DNA from: Ignavibacteria bacterium
Lineage (GTDB): Bacteria > Bacteroidota > Ignavibacteria > Kapaibacteriales > UBA4661
Length of the DNA stretch: 64,000 bases
NCBI GenBank assembly: GCA_013298775.1
Contig: JAAFIV010000022.1
Coordinates: forward strand, 1 to 64,000
Direction of reading: 5' to 3'
Part shown: positions 9,093 through 18,081 of the stretch, in pieces
How positions within the stretch are numbered: the first letter of the stretch is position 1
Layout: every line of letters begins with the position of its first letter
Notes under the pieces: model-generated
Database searches by the model: none
What the model saw: the letters and a program-made list of their open reading frames with translations, nothing else
Told to the model about the DNA's origin: nothing
Translations under genes and position numbers: made by a program

Positions 9093-10172
9093 TCATCCTT
9101 TCCTTACCAATTCCTCCGCACATTCCTCCACCGAAAGCCCTGCAAGCGAGCAATGATGAACCGTTGCGGGCGCACGACGCTCCAGACCACGTGCATACAT
9201 TTTGTCGTAATAGCGCAAGGCAAGTGAGGCTGCCGTTGCCATATCGCCTGTTTCGAGAGCCTCAAGCGCGGAGCGTGTTGCTGCGCCACCCAAGCGTTTT
9301 TCAATGTCTTGAAAAGCAATAACCAAACCATCTTGGGAAAACTGCCCGTACACCTCGCATAAATGCTGGACGCGCTCGGCGAAGGGAATATCTACAAAGA
9401 CCGTTTTTGCATCTCGCATCTGTTCCCACACGCCTTCTGGTACGACGCATCTTCCCACTAAACGGCTTTCATCCTCAATCCACACGCGCCGTGCGGGATT
9501 GAAGGAATATAACTGCATTGCAATCTGATTTTCAAATTCTTCGGTCGAAGGCTGTGATTCTTCGCCGAGCGCGCCAAACGCCGAACCTTTATGGTTTGCA
9601 ATCTGCTCTAAATCTAGCACCTGCTCGCCTCGCGCCTGTAAAGCGCGTAAAATCTGGGTTTTCTGGGAACCCGTGTACCCACCCAAAATCCGCACATCGT
9701 AGCTGCGCTGAAACAATTCCCCCGCAAACTGCCGATATGCCTTGTAACCACCTTGTAAACTTTGCGCGTGAAAGCCCGCAAAGCGCAGCAACCACGCCAT
9801 ACTCGCACTGCGCATTCCGCCACGCCAGCAATGCACCAGAACTGTTGAAGCAGCATCATTGTTCGTGTTTGAGTGCTTTTCTTGCGTCTTTTTCCAGTCT
9901 TCTACAATCTGCGTCGCATTCTCCACAAAAGAACGCATTTTTGGACCAACACACTCCAAGCCCAGTAGAAGCGCGGCTTCGCGGCTTTCTTGTTTGTATG
10001 CCGTTCCCACTCGCGCCCGCTCTTCGTTGCTGAATAAGGGCAGATTGACCGCGCCTGGAATGTGCGCTTTTGCGTATTCGGCAGGAGTGCGCACATCAAG
10101 GATTGGCGCGTGTTTGGAGAGATGGAGAAACTCTTCAATGCTGACAGTTTCTTGTGCTGAGATGTGCTGCAT
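9093..10172 (-). CDS. mnmH: tRNA 2-selenouridine synthase (MnmH/SelU)
   Basis: A 359-residue enzyme that replaces sulfur by selenium in 2-thiouridine at the wobble position of certain tRNAs, using selenophosphate and a geranylated intermediate. The N-terminal rhodanese domain starts LDVRTPAEYAKAHIPGAVNL and carries the catalytic Cys115 in HCWRGGMRS. The C-terminal P-loop domain has GGYTGSQKT near residue 165 and a conserved IEDESR motif. Selenophosphate synthase (selD) should exist elsewhere; it is not in this window. Divergently transcribed from ilvA. Confidence 0.95.
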   Translation of the reverse strand: MQHISAQETVSIEEFLHLSKHAPILDVRTPAEYAKAHIPGAVNLPLFSNEERARVGTAYKQESREAALLLGLECVGPKMRSFVENATQIVEDWKKTQEKHSNTNNDAASTVLVHCWRGGMRSASMAWLLRFAGFHAQSLQGGYKAYRQFAGELFQRSYDVRILGGYTGSQKTQILRALQARGEQVLDLEQIANHKGSAFGALGEESQPSTEEFENQIAMQLYSFNPARRVWIEDESRLVGRCVVPEGVWEQMRDAKTVFVDIPFAERVQHLCEVYGQFSQDGLVIAFQDIEKRLGGAATRSALEALETGDMATAASLALRYYDKMYARGLERRAPATVHHCSLAGLSVEECAEELVRKG

Positions 10173-10336
10173 ATCTGATAAAATCTAATGTGTATGCTTT
10201 TCATGCGAAATTATTGTTATGGATGCTGGCTTTTTTGTATTTTGATTCTCTCACACAACACCTTGCTCGTAGCCTAGAATTCATGCCGCTTTTGCTTGTA
10301 TGCGGTATTTCTTCACTTCTCTTTTTTTGCGTTGTT

Positions 10337-11620
10337 ATGGTACAATCTCGTTCAAAAGACAGCACCAAAGAATCGCCCAGCAAAGGCGTAGAAACCGCAT
10401 TGTCCGTGAGTTTTAAGGATATTGAGCAAGCGCGGGAGAATATCCGCCGCTATATCCACGAAACGCCCTGCGCCTATTCGGAGCGGCTTTCCAGCATGAC
10501 GGATTGTAAACTCTCGCTTAAATTAGAAAATTTACAGATGACCGCTTCCTATAAAGAGCGCGGTTCGCTGAATAAAATTTTGAATCTCACCAAAAAAGAG
10601 CGTGAAGCGGGCGTAATTGCTGCGTCGGCGGGCAATCATGCGCAAGGTGTAGCGTATGCTGCTATGCGGCAAGGAATTCGCGCAACGATTGTGATGCCAG
10701 AAACCACGCCGCTTGCAAAGATTCGCGGTACGATGGAATTTGATGCGGAGGTGATTCTCTACGGAAGCGGCTACGACGACGCTTTTGGCAAAGCAATGGA
10801 GCTTCAGCAAGAGCATGGCTACTCGTTTATTCACGCCTTCGACGACCCACTCATTATCGCGGGACAAGGCACAGTCGGTCTGGAACTCTTGGAGCAAAAT
10901 CCCTACGTAGATACGGTTGTGGTGCCGATTGGTGGCGGCGGCTTGATTGCTGGGATTGCGGTTGCAATGAAGGAAATTAACCCAAAAATTCGCTTGATTG
11001 GCGTGGAAGCAGAACAGGTGCCAAGTATGCTGACGAGTGTGCGCAACGGAAGAATCACCGAAGTAGAGCGAGCCAGCACCATTGCTGATGGTATCGCGGT
11101 TGCGAAGGTTGGGAAATATCCGTTTCCGATTGTGCAAAAATACGTGGACGACATCGTAACGGTGAGCGAAGAAGAAATTGCTAACGCAATTATGATATTA
11201 CTTGAGCGCGAGAAAACGCTGGTCGAAGGCTCTGGCGCGGCGGGTTTTGCGGCAGTGTATAACAAAAAAATTCCAAACATTGACGGCAAGCGTGTTGCAG
11301 TTGTGATTACGGGCGGCAACATTGATATTACGATTCTTTCCAAAATTTTGGAGCGTGGGCTGGCAAAAGACGGACGCTTGGCGAATTTGAAAGTCATTGT
11401 TCCCGACAAGCCCGGCAGTATTGCTGAAGTCGCGGCAATTGTGGCAAAACATCGTGGAAATATCCTCAACATCGCCCACGACCGCGTGTTTACGGCGGCG
11501 AGTCTGCGCGAAACCGAAGTAGAATTTTTGCTCGAAACCAAAGGACACGCGCACGTGAAGGAAATTGTGCAGGAAATTTCGGAGAAAAATTACCAAGTAA
11601 AAGTCGGCAAGCCCGCGTAA
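10337..11620 (+). CDS. ilvA: Threonine ammonia-lyase (threonine dehydratase) with ACT domain
   Basis: A PLP enzyme converting threonine to 2-oxobutanoate, the entry to isoleucine synthesis. From ATG 10337 it has 427 residues. The PLP lysine is in TASYKERGS, the phosphate-binding glycine loop is PIGGGGLIAGI, and the C-terminal 75 residues (starting LKVIVPDKPGSIAEVAA) form one ACT-type domain. The short length with a single ACT-type domain matches the TdcB-like/short IlvA class. In-frame ATGs at 10223 and 10283 and an ORF start at 10154 would add a hydrophobic N-terminus that overlaps the mnmH start antisense; I consider those unlikely. No other ilv genes are adjacent. Confidence 0.92.
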   Translation: MVQSRSKDSTKESPSKGVETALSVSFKDIEQARENIRRYIHETPCAYSERLSSMTDCKLSLKLENLQMTASYKERGSLNKILNLTKKEREAGVIAASAGNHAQGVAYAAMRQGIRATIVMPETTPLAKIRGTMEFDAEVILYGSGYDDAFGKAMELQQEHGYSFIHAFDDPLIIAGQGTVGLELLEQNPYVDTVVVPIGGGGLIAGIAVAMKEINPKIRLIGVEAEQVPSMLTSVRNGRITEVERASTIADGIAVAKVGKYPFPIVQKYVDDIVTVSEEEIANAIMILLEREKTLVEGSGAAGFAAVYNKKIPNIDGKRVAVVITGGNIDITILSKILERGLAKDGRLANLKVIVPDKPGSIAEVAAIVAKHRGNILNIAHDRVFTAASLRETEVEFLLETKGHAHVKEIVQEISEKNYQVKVGKPA

Positions 11621-11633
11621 TTACTAGCTTCTA

Positions 11634-11756
11634 CGTGAGGCTCTCACTTCCGAGTGAGGGTCTCACTGTACTCCGCGCCATTCCTCGCAAGCCAAAGTGA
11701 GAGCCTCACTCGGAAGTGAGAGCCTCACTGCAATCCTCAAAGTGAGAGCCTCACTG
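11634..11756. repeat. Cluster of GTGAGAGCCTCACT palindromic units
   Basis: A roughly 14-base palindromic unit GTGAGAGCCTCACT occurs three times at 11697-11756. Two further units lie in inverted orientation at 11634-11667, where they read as GTGAGGCTCTCACT. The two blocks pair as a long hairpin. It lies between the convergent ends of ilvA and the barrel gene, so a terminator-like role is possible. Confidence 0.8.
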
Positions 11757-11762
11757 CAATTC

Positions 11763-12560
11763 TCAGAACGTCCCAACAAACTCCACGCGCACAAGGCGAT
11801 ACGGCAGCGTTGCACCGCGCAAATGGCGGAAAATATCGCGTGCTTGCACTTCCACCGTGAAGCCACGTCCTGTGCCGATGCGAATTCCTGCATTCAGCAA
11901 GCCCCCGCGAAGGCGCATTGGTGCGTCGTCTATACACGGATTATATTCGGCGGTGAGTGTTACGATAGAACCGATTGTTTTTTCAAACCCGATATACGCA
12001 TTTGGAAGCCGCTCTGTACCTTGTTGTTCGAGCGAATAGCAAATCCCGCCGTGCAGAGCAAACGCGCCTAAAAAAGAGAAATTCTTGCTGGCGGCAATAA
12101 AAATTCCGGGCGATTGCGTTTCAAAGCGTCCGCCGCTAAATGCCCCGCGTCCTTGCGTGTTGATACCCAGCGTAATTGCTGGTACGGTCAGCGTTTCATC
12201 AAAGAAGCGAAACCGTGCATGGAAGCCTGGAAGTGCTTGAATACTCACGCCGCCATTACCCAGAAAACCTGAACCGCCAAAACTCAAGCCCAGCATCAGA
12301 TTCGTAAACGGCGAGGCGTTAAACTCCAGCATTGCGCCGCTATCGCCGAACAAATACCCATCCACGCTGAATTTCGCCCGTGCAAGTACGCCCGCCGTCG
12401 GCATATCCACGATGTAGCGCGATTCGACGACTGCTTGCTCACCCGCGCTTATTTGCGCATGAAGCGAGAATTGTAACGAGGATTGAAACAAGACCACTAT
12501 TGCTATCGTACAAGCCGCATGAATGCTTGTTCGTTGAAAAAGAATTGCATGGCGCATCAT
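11763..12560 (-). CDS. Predicted outer-membrane beta-barrel protein
   Basis: 265 residues from ATG 12558-12560 (MMRHAILF). The N-terminal hydrophobic segment ending in QFSLHAQ is a plausible signal peptide. The rest alternates short Gly/aromatic strands (LMLGLSFGGSGFLGNGGV, ITLGINTQGRGAFSG) and closes with RLVRVEFVGTF, whose terminal Phe is typical of BAM-inserted barrels. I do not recognise a named family. Its start is divergent from prfB, so 12561-12710 must hold both promoters. Confidence 0.65.
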   Translation of the reverse strand: MMRHAILFQRTSIHAACTIAIVVLFQSSLQFSLHAQISAGEQAVVESRYIVDMPTAGVLARAKFSVDGYLFGDSGAMLEFNASPFTNLMLGLSFGGSGFLGNGGVSIQALPGFHARFRFFDETLTVPAITLGINTQGRGAFSGGRFETQSPGIFIAASKNFSFLGAFALHGGICYSLEQQGTERLPNAYIGFEKTIGSIVTLTAEYNPCIDDAPMRLRGGLLNAGIRIGTGRGFTVEVQARDIFRHLRGATLPYRLVRVEFVGTF

Positions 12561-12710
12561 AGAATTTTCTGAAAAATGTGTAAATTTGTAGCTTTTTGTG
12601 ATGAAAAAATGCACCAGTAACCTCGCTGTACGCTTGATGTTATCGGTGCTTTCACCGAAAAGTATGGAGGAATATTACGCATTTTTTACCAAACTTTATA
12701 TCGAAAAACC

Positions 12711-13815
12711 ATGTTTGAACCGCAAAAAAACTCGCTCGCAGACCTTCGTGAACGCAACGACAACCTACGGAGGTTTCTTTGACCTCGATTCCAAGATTGA
12801 TGAAATGAAGCGTTTGGAAGCAGAATCAGAAGCACCAAAATTTTGGGATAATGCCGAAGAAGCACGGAAAACCATGCAGCACATCGCAACGCTGAAAGAA
12901 TGGATTGACGGCTGCCTGAACGCGCAAAAAGCGGTGGACGATGCCGCAACAATGATTCAACTTGCCGAAGAAATGGACGATAGCAGCATGGAAGCAGATG
13001 TACTCAGCGAAATTACCCGTGCGCAGGATTTGGTCAATACGCTGGAATTAAAAAATATTCTTTCTGGTCCCGACGATTCGCGCAATGCTATTCTCACCAT
13101 CAATGCGGGCGCGGGCGGCACCGAAGCGCAGGACTGGTCGCAAATGCTGATGCGAATGTATATGCGCTGGGCGGAGAGACGCGGTTACACGATTTACTTG
13201 GCGGAAGAAGTGGAGGGCGACGTAGCGGGCATAAAATCAGTGACGCTGGAGATTCAAGGCGCGTCGGCATATGGCTACATGAAGGCGGAAAATGGGGTGC
13301 ATCGTCTTGTACGCATTTCTCCATTTAATGCTCAGGGCAAGCGTCAAACCTCGTTTGCATCGGTGTTTGTCTATCCTGAAATTGATGATAACATCGAAAT
13401 CGAAGTGAATCCCGCCGATGTGGAAATGGACACCTTTCGCTCCGGCGGCAAGGGCGGTCAGAATGTGAACAAGGTAGAAACGGCGGTACGTTTGCGGCAT
13501 ATTCCGACGGGAATTGTGGTGGCGTGTCAGCAAGAACGTTCGCAATTTCAAAACCGTGAGCGGGCAATGAAAATGCTGAAATCGCGCTTGTATCAAAAGC
13601 AACTCGAAGAACAGCAAGCCGCCAAAGATGCGATTGAAGGAACAAAGAAGAGAATTGAGTGGGGAAGCCAGATTCGCTCATATGTTTTTCAGCCCTATAC
13701 CATGGTGAACGACCATCGCACGGAAATGAAAGTAACCGACGTGCATTCGGTCATGGATGGCGAATTAGACGACCTTATCAAAGCATTTTTGTTGGAATTT
13801 GGGAAGGATATTTGA
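12711..13815 (+). CDS. prfB: Peptide chain release factor 2, programmed +1 frameshift
   Basis: RF2 recognises UGA and UAA stop codons and triggers peptide release. The gene is read as join(12711-12779, 12781-13815) and gives 367 residues. A 23-codon leader frame starting [12 protein letters not shown] runs into TGA at 12780-12782; the ribosome slips +1 on CTT and continues GAC CTC GAT (DLDSKIDEM). The RF2 anticodon-like SPF motif is in RISPFNAQG and the catalytic GGQ in [13 protein letters not shown] naive ATG in the downstream frame at 12598 gives a longer but false N-terminus (MMKKCTSNL). Presence of the frameshift implies autoregulation by RF2 level. Confidence 0.97.
12771..12783 (+). promoter_or_regulatory. 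prfB +1 ribosomal frameshift site
   Basis: GGAGG (12769-12773) is followed by TTT and the slippery CTT-TGA-C at 12777-12783. This matches the classic arrangement of an internal Shine-Dalgarno sequence three bases before CTT followed by the in-frame UGA and a C. Low RF2 leaves UGA unread, favouring the shift. Confidence 0.96.
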
Positions 13816-13836
13816 GTACATGAATTCTTGAATGAA

Positions 13837-13934
13837 GTAACGATTATTTGGAACGCGGATGAAGCCCGGACTCTCAGGATTTTGAGGACTTTTTTTATCC
13901 TCGTCCTCCTCTTGAGTTCTCAAATTCGCGTTCC
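13837..13934. repeat. Type B interspersed palindrome (GGAACGCGGATGAAGCCC), truncated
   Basis: Starts GTAACGATTATTTGGAACGC and ends AAATTCGCGTTCC; the two ends pair. The interior AGGATTTTGAGGA...TCCTCTTGAGTTC matches the fuller copy at 30916-31084. With the adjacent type A copy it fills most of the 13816-14177 intergenic region, in which I see no gene. Confidence 0.8.
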
Positions 13935-13981
13935 TTCCTCATATTTGGAGACAGCGTAAAAGGTCAGAGAGTAGTGATTTT

Positions 13982-14127
13982 GTAACTGGTCAGGTACTAT
14001 CTCGTCGGGCGGCTGGTATCACAAGTGCAGTAGCCTTACGGCGAGTGGTGTTCAAGCGACGCACCCGCCGGACGGCAACGTTTACGCGCTCTTCAGCCGC
14101 CCGACGGGGATATACTTGACGAGTTAC
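13982..14127. repeat. Type A interspersed palindrome with GTAACTGGTCAG ends
   Basis: 146 bases bounded by GTAACTGGTCAGGTA on the left and TACTTGACGAGTTAC on the right. Inside are CGTCGGGCGGCT and AGCCGCCCGACG, with a second pair around GCAGTAGCC. The whole element folds as nested hairpins. Further copies lie at 29011-29130, 32148-32292, 45155-45300 and 53084-53203. Confidence 0.88.
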
Positions 14128-14177
14128 GTGATTTTTTTATCAACCAACCACGTCTCATTTTATCGGAGCAAGTTTTT

Positions 14178-14984
14178 ATGCGCTTTTGGAGGCATTTTTT
14201 TGTGTGGAGCATTTCCTTGCTCCTTGCTGTAATGAATCTTCGTGCCGCACATGATGTTGTAAACGGTGGAGAAATGCCGCGCAATACGCTTGGCATCAAT
14301 GCTTATGTGATGGCGCAAGGCGGCATAAACAGGACGTTGAACGCCCTGACGCGCACGGAATTTGCTTTCTCGCCCATTCCTGCTTTCGGCGTGGAAGGCA
14401 CGTATTCGCTCAATCGCTTCGATGAAGGGCGGTTTATCCTCGCGCTGGGGTATCAGCCTTACGCAACACGCTCCATTTCAAGCGACCCTTTTTCTGGACG
14501 ACCTGTTTCTGATTTTCAAATCACCACTAATTTTTCCTATCTTGTTGCAAGCGCGGGAATGAGTTTTCATCGCGTGGCGGGCTTGCCGAGCGTAGGATTT
14601 CTCATTCGCACGGGGCTTCCTGTGCAGCAATCGTACCGCTCAACAGTGGATATTTTTGAAGTGCAAGGCGAAGCAAAGCCGAGTACAGGCGAATTGAAAT
14701 CGTTTACCGTCCCTGCGGGACGCGCCGAGCCAGTTTTGGAGGCGTTACTGGATATTGTTCCCGCAGAGTGGTCGTTTGTTGAAGGGCAGACGCTGTCGTT
14801 GGTGCTGCAAGCAGGGCTTGTTATCAATGGTTTGGTGCGGTTTCTTCCACTCACGAGCATTCCATCGAATTACAATATCATTGGTCAAGACCCGCTTGCA
14901 GGCTTGCGCACGTACAATGTTCAGCCCATTTCGTTTAATATCGGCGTGCGCTATTCATTTTCTCGTGTTCTGAGTTTTGAGTAG
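14178..14984 (+). CDS. Predicted outer-membrane beta-barrel protein
   Basis: 268 residues beginning MRFWRHFFVWSISLLLAVMN, a signal peptide cleaved near NLRAAHD. Alternating strands follow and the C-terminal strand is PISFNIGVRYSFSRVLSFE. The middle repeats features of outer-membrane porin-like proteins (ILALGYQPYATRSISSDPF; SYLVASAGMSFHRV), but no known family is recognisable. It runs straight into the PAP2 gene, whose true start lies 61 bases downstream, so the two are probably co-transcribed. Confidence 0.6.
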   Translation: MRFWRHFFVWSISLLLAVMNLRAAHDVVNGGEMPRNTLGINAYVMAQGGINRTLNALTRTEFAFSPIPAFGVEGTYSLNRFDEGRFILALGYQPYATRSISSDPFSGRPVSDFQITTNFSYLVASAGMSFHRVAGLPSVGFLIRTGLPVQQSYRSTVDIFEVQGEAKPSTGELKSFTVPAGRAEPVLEALLDIVPAEWSFVEGQTLSLVLQAGLVINGLVRFLPLTSIPSNYNIIGQDPLAGLRTYNVQPISFNIGVRYSFSRVLSFE

Positions 14985-15045
14985 GCAAACAACTTCAAGA
15001 GCCGCATTTATTCTGCATTTGTTCTCACTGTGTTATGAAGTATTT

Positions 15046-16230
15046 ATGAAATCATCGCGCAATACATCGAAGCAAGAGAAATCGTTGCATTCGCAAGTAC
15101 ATCCGCACCATACGGGGCGAGACCGTGCGCTTGCAGGTAAAATGCGCCGACAATCGTTGCGAGAATCATTCCCAACGCGGCATGATTCCGAGCATGATGC
15201 CGAAACGAATGATGCGGCAACACACCTTCCTACTACAAAGCCGCTTGCTACCGTCCTTTCGCGGAAAGGGCTTGGTTCCACGCTTGATGCGCTAAAAACC
15301 TCGCTTTCCACTGCCGAATTTGCCACAATAACGATGCTAGCATTGTACGCGCTCTTAGGAATCGTGTACTCGGCGCAAGTCCCGCATGGAATCACGCTTG
15401 CGGCGGTGGATTTCGGTTTGATTTCGGTAATGTCTATTTTGGCAATGAACGATACACACTACGCACACGTTCAGCCAAGCGAAAGCGTGAATGCACCGCG
15501 TTTCCTTGCTCCAGCGCGGCGTTTATTGCTGTTCCCAACCTTGCTGATTGTGTATATGCAAGCTCCCTTGTACGTGCCGTTTGTGCATCCGCACGATTAC
15601 GACACGCTGCTTGCCGCGCTTGACAAAACCTTATTTGGGGTGTCGCCGACGGTGTGGCTGTATGCGTATTCTCATCCGATTGTTACGGAAATTTTACAAG
15701 CCTGTTACTTGTTGTTCTTCATAATTCCCTTATGTTTGGGGATTGAATTTCATCGCACGAAATCAGATGCCGTTTTTCGGAAATACACCGCACAGTTTAT
15801 GATTGCCTTGTATGGCTCATATTTGCTGTATTTCTGCCTTCCCGCGATAGGTCCGTGCTTCACCGTCCACGATTTTGCTCGCACAAACACGGAGCTTCCG
15901 GGTGTGTTTTTCACCGAAACGATTCGCATGATTATCAATAATGGCTCTGGCGCAGGTACGGCATTACCGCATCTGACGGCGCATCGGAACTGTATGCCAA
16001 GCGGACACACGATTGCGGCGGTGGTGAATATCGTGTGCGCGTTTCGTTTTCGCTCACGGTATCGGTGGCTGGTCGCAAGTATTTGTGCGGGTATTCTCGT
16101 TTCGACGGTGTATTTGCGCTATCATCATGCGGTGGATGTGCTAGCAGGTCTTGTGCTTGCGCCGCTTTTTATGCTCGGCATTCGGTCAATACAAGGTTTT
16201 ATGCGCTCGCGGGGCTTTGTCAGTGCGTAA
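15046..16230 (+). CDS. PAP2-type membrane phosphatase / inositolphosphotransferase-like
   Basis: 394 residues from ATG 15046; a TTG at 14977 overlapping the previous gene would add 23 residues without homology. The N-terminal 85 residues are polar and basic. Six or more hydrophobic spans follow. The second phosphatase motif is CMPSGHT and the third is STVYLRYHHAVDVLAGL, containing the Arg, His and Asp expected for the PAP2 active site. The wide spacing and NGSGAGTALPHL loop resemble the subgroup related to Aur1-type lipid phosphotransferases. Likely acts on a lipid phosphate at the outer face of the inner membrane; substrate unknown. Confidence 0.82.
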   Translation: MKSSRNTSKQEKSLHSQVHPHHTGRDRALAGKMRRQSLRESFPTRHDSEHDAETNDAATHLPTTKPLATVLSRKGLGSTLDALKTSLSTAEFATITMLALYALLGIVYSAQVPHGITLAAVDFGLISVMSILAMNDTHYAHVQPSESVNAPRFLAPARRLLLFPTLLIVYMQAPLYVPFVHPHDYDTLLAALDKTLFGVSPTVWLYAYSHPIVTEILQACYLLFFIIPLCLGIEFHRTKSDAVFRKYTAQFMIALYGSYLLYFCLPAIGPCFTVHDFARTNTELPGVFFTETIRMIINNGSGAGTALPHLTAHRNCMPSGHTIAAVVNIVCAFRFRSRYRWLVASICAGILVSTVYLRYHHAVDVLAGLVLAPLFMLGIRSIQGFMRSRGFVSA

Positions 16231-16278
16231 CATTATTCCCATCATCTTCGTCCAATTCAGGAACAACGAGTTTTCGGT

Positions 16279-17049
16279 ATGTCCAAAAAAACACCTCACA
16301 TAAAAATCAAAGCGCAGGATTTATCCGTGTATTACGGCGCGAAAAAGGCATTGCACAATGTCGCAATAGACTTGTACGAAAAAGAAGTAACTGCCTTTAT
16401 TGGTCCCTCCGGCTGCGGTAAATCTACGTTCTTGCGCACTATCAATCGTATGAACGACCTTGTGCCGAACATCCGCATTACAGGGGAATTGGGCATTGAC
16501 AACGTGAACATTTACGATAGCAGCGTGGATGTGGTGGAATTACGCAAACGTGTGGGAATGGTGTTCCAAAAATCCACACCATTTCCAAAATCTATCTACG
16601 AAAATATCGCCTTCGGTCCGCGCTTAAACGGCATCACCGACCGTGCCGAACTTGACCACATCGTGGAAACAAGCCTGAAAAAAGCGGCTCTTTTCGAGGA
16701 AGTCCGCGACCGCATGGAGAGTTCTGCAATGGGACTTTCTGGCGGGCAACAACAGCGTTTGTGCATTGCGCGGGCAATCGCAGTGAACCCGCAAATCCTG
16801 CTCATGGACGAGCCGTGTTCCGCGCTCGACCCGATTTCGACGGCAAAAATTGAGGAATTGATTTTGGAATTGAAAAATCAATTTACCATCGTCATCGTAA
16901 CACACAGCATGCAGCAAGCGGCGCGGGTAAGCGAATACACGGCATTCTTTTACATGGGATATTTGATTGAATACGACAAAACCCGTAAAATCTTTACTAA
17001 TCCTGGTAAAAAAGAAACCGAAGATTATGTAACAGGACGCTTTGGGTAA
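16279..17049 (+). CDS. pstB: Phosphate ABC transporter ATP-binding protein PstB
   Basis: A 256-residue ABC ATPase for high-affinity phosphate import. Walker A is GPSGCGKST, followed by the PstB-typical [10 protein letters not shown]; the Q loop is [16 protein letters not shown]; the signature is [14 protein letters not shown]; Walker B is [13 protein letters not shown]; the switch His is [12 protein letters not shown]. Full length, with the usual C-terminal YVTGRFG. pstS, pstC, pstA and phoU are not adjacent, so the transporter is split. It starts 48 bases after the PAP2 gene. Confidence 0.95.
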   Translation: MSKKTPHIKIKAQDLSVYYGAKKALHNVAIDLYEKEVTAFIGPSGCGKSTFLRTINRMNDLVPNIRITGELGIDNVNIYDSSVDVVELRKRVGMVFQKSTPFPKSIYENIAFGPRLNGITDRAELDHIVETSLKKAALFEEVRDRMESSAMGLSGGQQQRLCIARAIAVNPQILLMDEPCSALDPISTAKIEELILELKNQFTIVIVTHSMQQAARVSEYTAFFYMGYLIEYDKTRKIFTNPGKKETEDYVTGRFG

Positions 17050-17343
17050 AAATAACATTATGAGCGCAACGTATTACGCGCCAAGTAACTTTGCTGACCT
17101 TGAAAAAAAAAAACGCTTGAAGTGCTGATTGTATAACGCTTGTAGGGAAATAGTGTTGAAAGTGTGAAAATGAAAAAACAGGCTTCAAAGCCAGATGAAA
17201 TCCTGCTTTCAAGCCCTTTAATGAAGAAATCTATAAATAATCGAACAGTCCTGCTTTCAAGAGTTTCAACTCCTGCAAAAGCTCACAACAACTGCATTGA
17301 GAAGTCGTTGGCTTCCCTCGTTCTGCGGCAGTTTTCCCTATCT
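17050..17343. other. Intergenic region, no gene seen
   Basis: Contains a run of A at 17103-17112 and a GCTTCAAAGCC/CTGCTTTCAAGCCC near-repeat at about 17180-17218. Similar CAGGCTTCAAGCC occurs at 33572-33586. No coding potential or RNA gene was recognised. Confidence 0.5.
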
Positions 17344-17559
17344 CTACCCTCCACGCTCTCCGTTGTTTTCTGCATCACCTGAGTTTTTTTCTGTTTTGGT
17401 GTGATTTTTTCTGCCTTCGAGTTCATCAAGAAGGTGTTGTAAAACGCTGGGTTGAGAAACATCCACGAGGTAGTTGAAAAGTAAGGTGGAAAAAGCATGC
17501 AATCTGTACTGCACTTCAATCTCATTTTCCAATCTAATATTTCTTCTGGCGCGAAACAA
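17344..17559 (-). CDS. Small hypothetical protein downstream of the ATPase-PIN pair
   Basis: 71 residues with a TTG start at 17557-17559, preceded by a strong AAGGAGGG. The reading frame begins 24 bases after the PIN-like gene stop, on the same strand, so it looks like the third gene of the module. The first half is hydrophobic-amphipathic (LFNYLVDVSQPSVLQHLLDE) and the tail is Lys/Glu/Asn-rich. No family recognised. The good ribosome site and operon position are the only support; the frame could be chance. Confidence 0.45.
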   Translation of the reverse strand: MFRARRNIRLENEIEVQYRLHAFSTLLFNYLVDVSQPSVLQHLLDELEGRKNHTKTEKNSGDAENNGERGG

Positions 17560-17583
17560 CGCTTCCCTCCTTGTGTTCCAGCC

Positions 17584-18048
17584 TTATGACGAATAGGAAG
17601 CGAGAAAATCCTCCAGCAAAACTACGCGAATAAAGCCATTATCCAGTGTTTGTGCGACAAGACGGTCATCGGTCGTGATAATGATGCGGTCGCTGCTGTG
17701 CATTGCGGCTTCAAAAAGGTAGGTATCGCTGTTGTAAGGTGGAATGAGTGCTCGCAAAACGCTGTCAGGAAGCGGTTCTATATCTGTATTCTGCAGTAGT
17801 CGGCAACGTTTGGAGTCACGTAAAACGAGGCTAATAAATTGCTTGAAAAGGTCTTTGCTATCAAGGTCGTATTGAAAGGCTTTGTCGAATCCATATACCT
17901 TGCGAATAAAGGCACTGTCTTGCTTTACAACCAAAACATCGCCGCGCTTGTAAAAAGTTTGGAAGAATTGCACTGCTTGTTTGCGGCTTTCGGGCGGCGT
18001 ACCAGGGCGCAAGTACTCAGGAAACCATTCGTTGATGACCAGTTCCAT
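17584..18048 (-). CDS. PIN-like hypothetical protein paired with an ATPase
   Basis: 154 residues from ATG 18046-18048 (MELVINEW); a TTG four codons earlier is possible. The layout matches PIN-like proteins: a hydrophobic strand with acidic residue at the N-terminus (ELVINEW), a central segment ending ALIPPYNSDTYLFEAAMHS, and a late strand plus Asp pair (RIIITTDDRLV). These would be candidates for the metal-binding acids of a nuclease. It lies 33 bases after the ATPase stop and is surely co-transcribed with it. The family assignment is from pattern only. Confidence 0.55.
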   Translation of the reverse strand: MELVINEWFPEYLRPGTPPESRKQAVQFFQTFYKRGDVLVVKQDSAFIRKVYGFDKAFQYDLDSKDLFKQFISLVLRDSKRCRLLQNTDIEPLPDSVLRALIPPYNSDTYLFEAAMHSSDRIIITTDDRLVAQTLDNGFIRVVLLEDFLASYSS

Positions 18049-18081
18049 AGCTGGGAGCAAAGGTAAAAAAGAAAAAATGTG

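Noticed and set aside
10154-10336. Hydrophobic N-terminal extension for IlvA
   Set aside because: It overlaps the mnmH start antisense, and no threonine dehydratase has such a membrane segment; ATG 10337 gives normal length.
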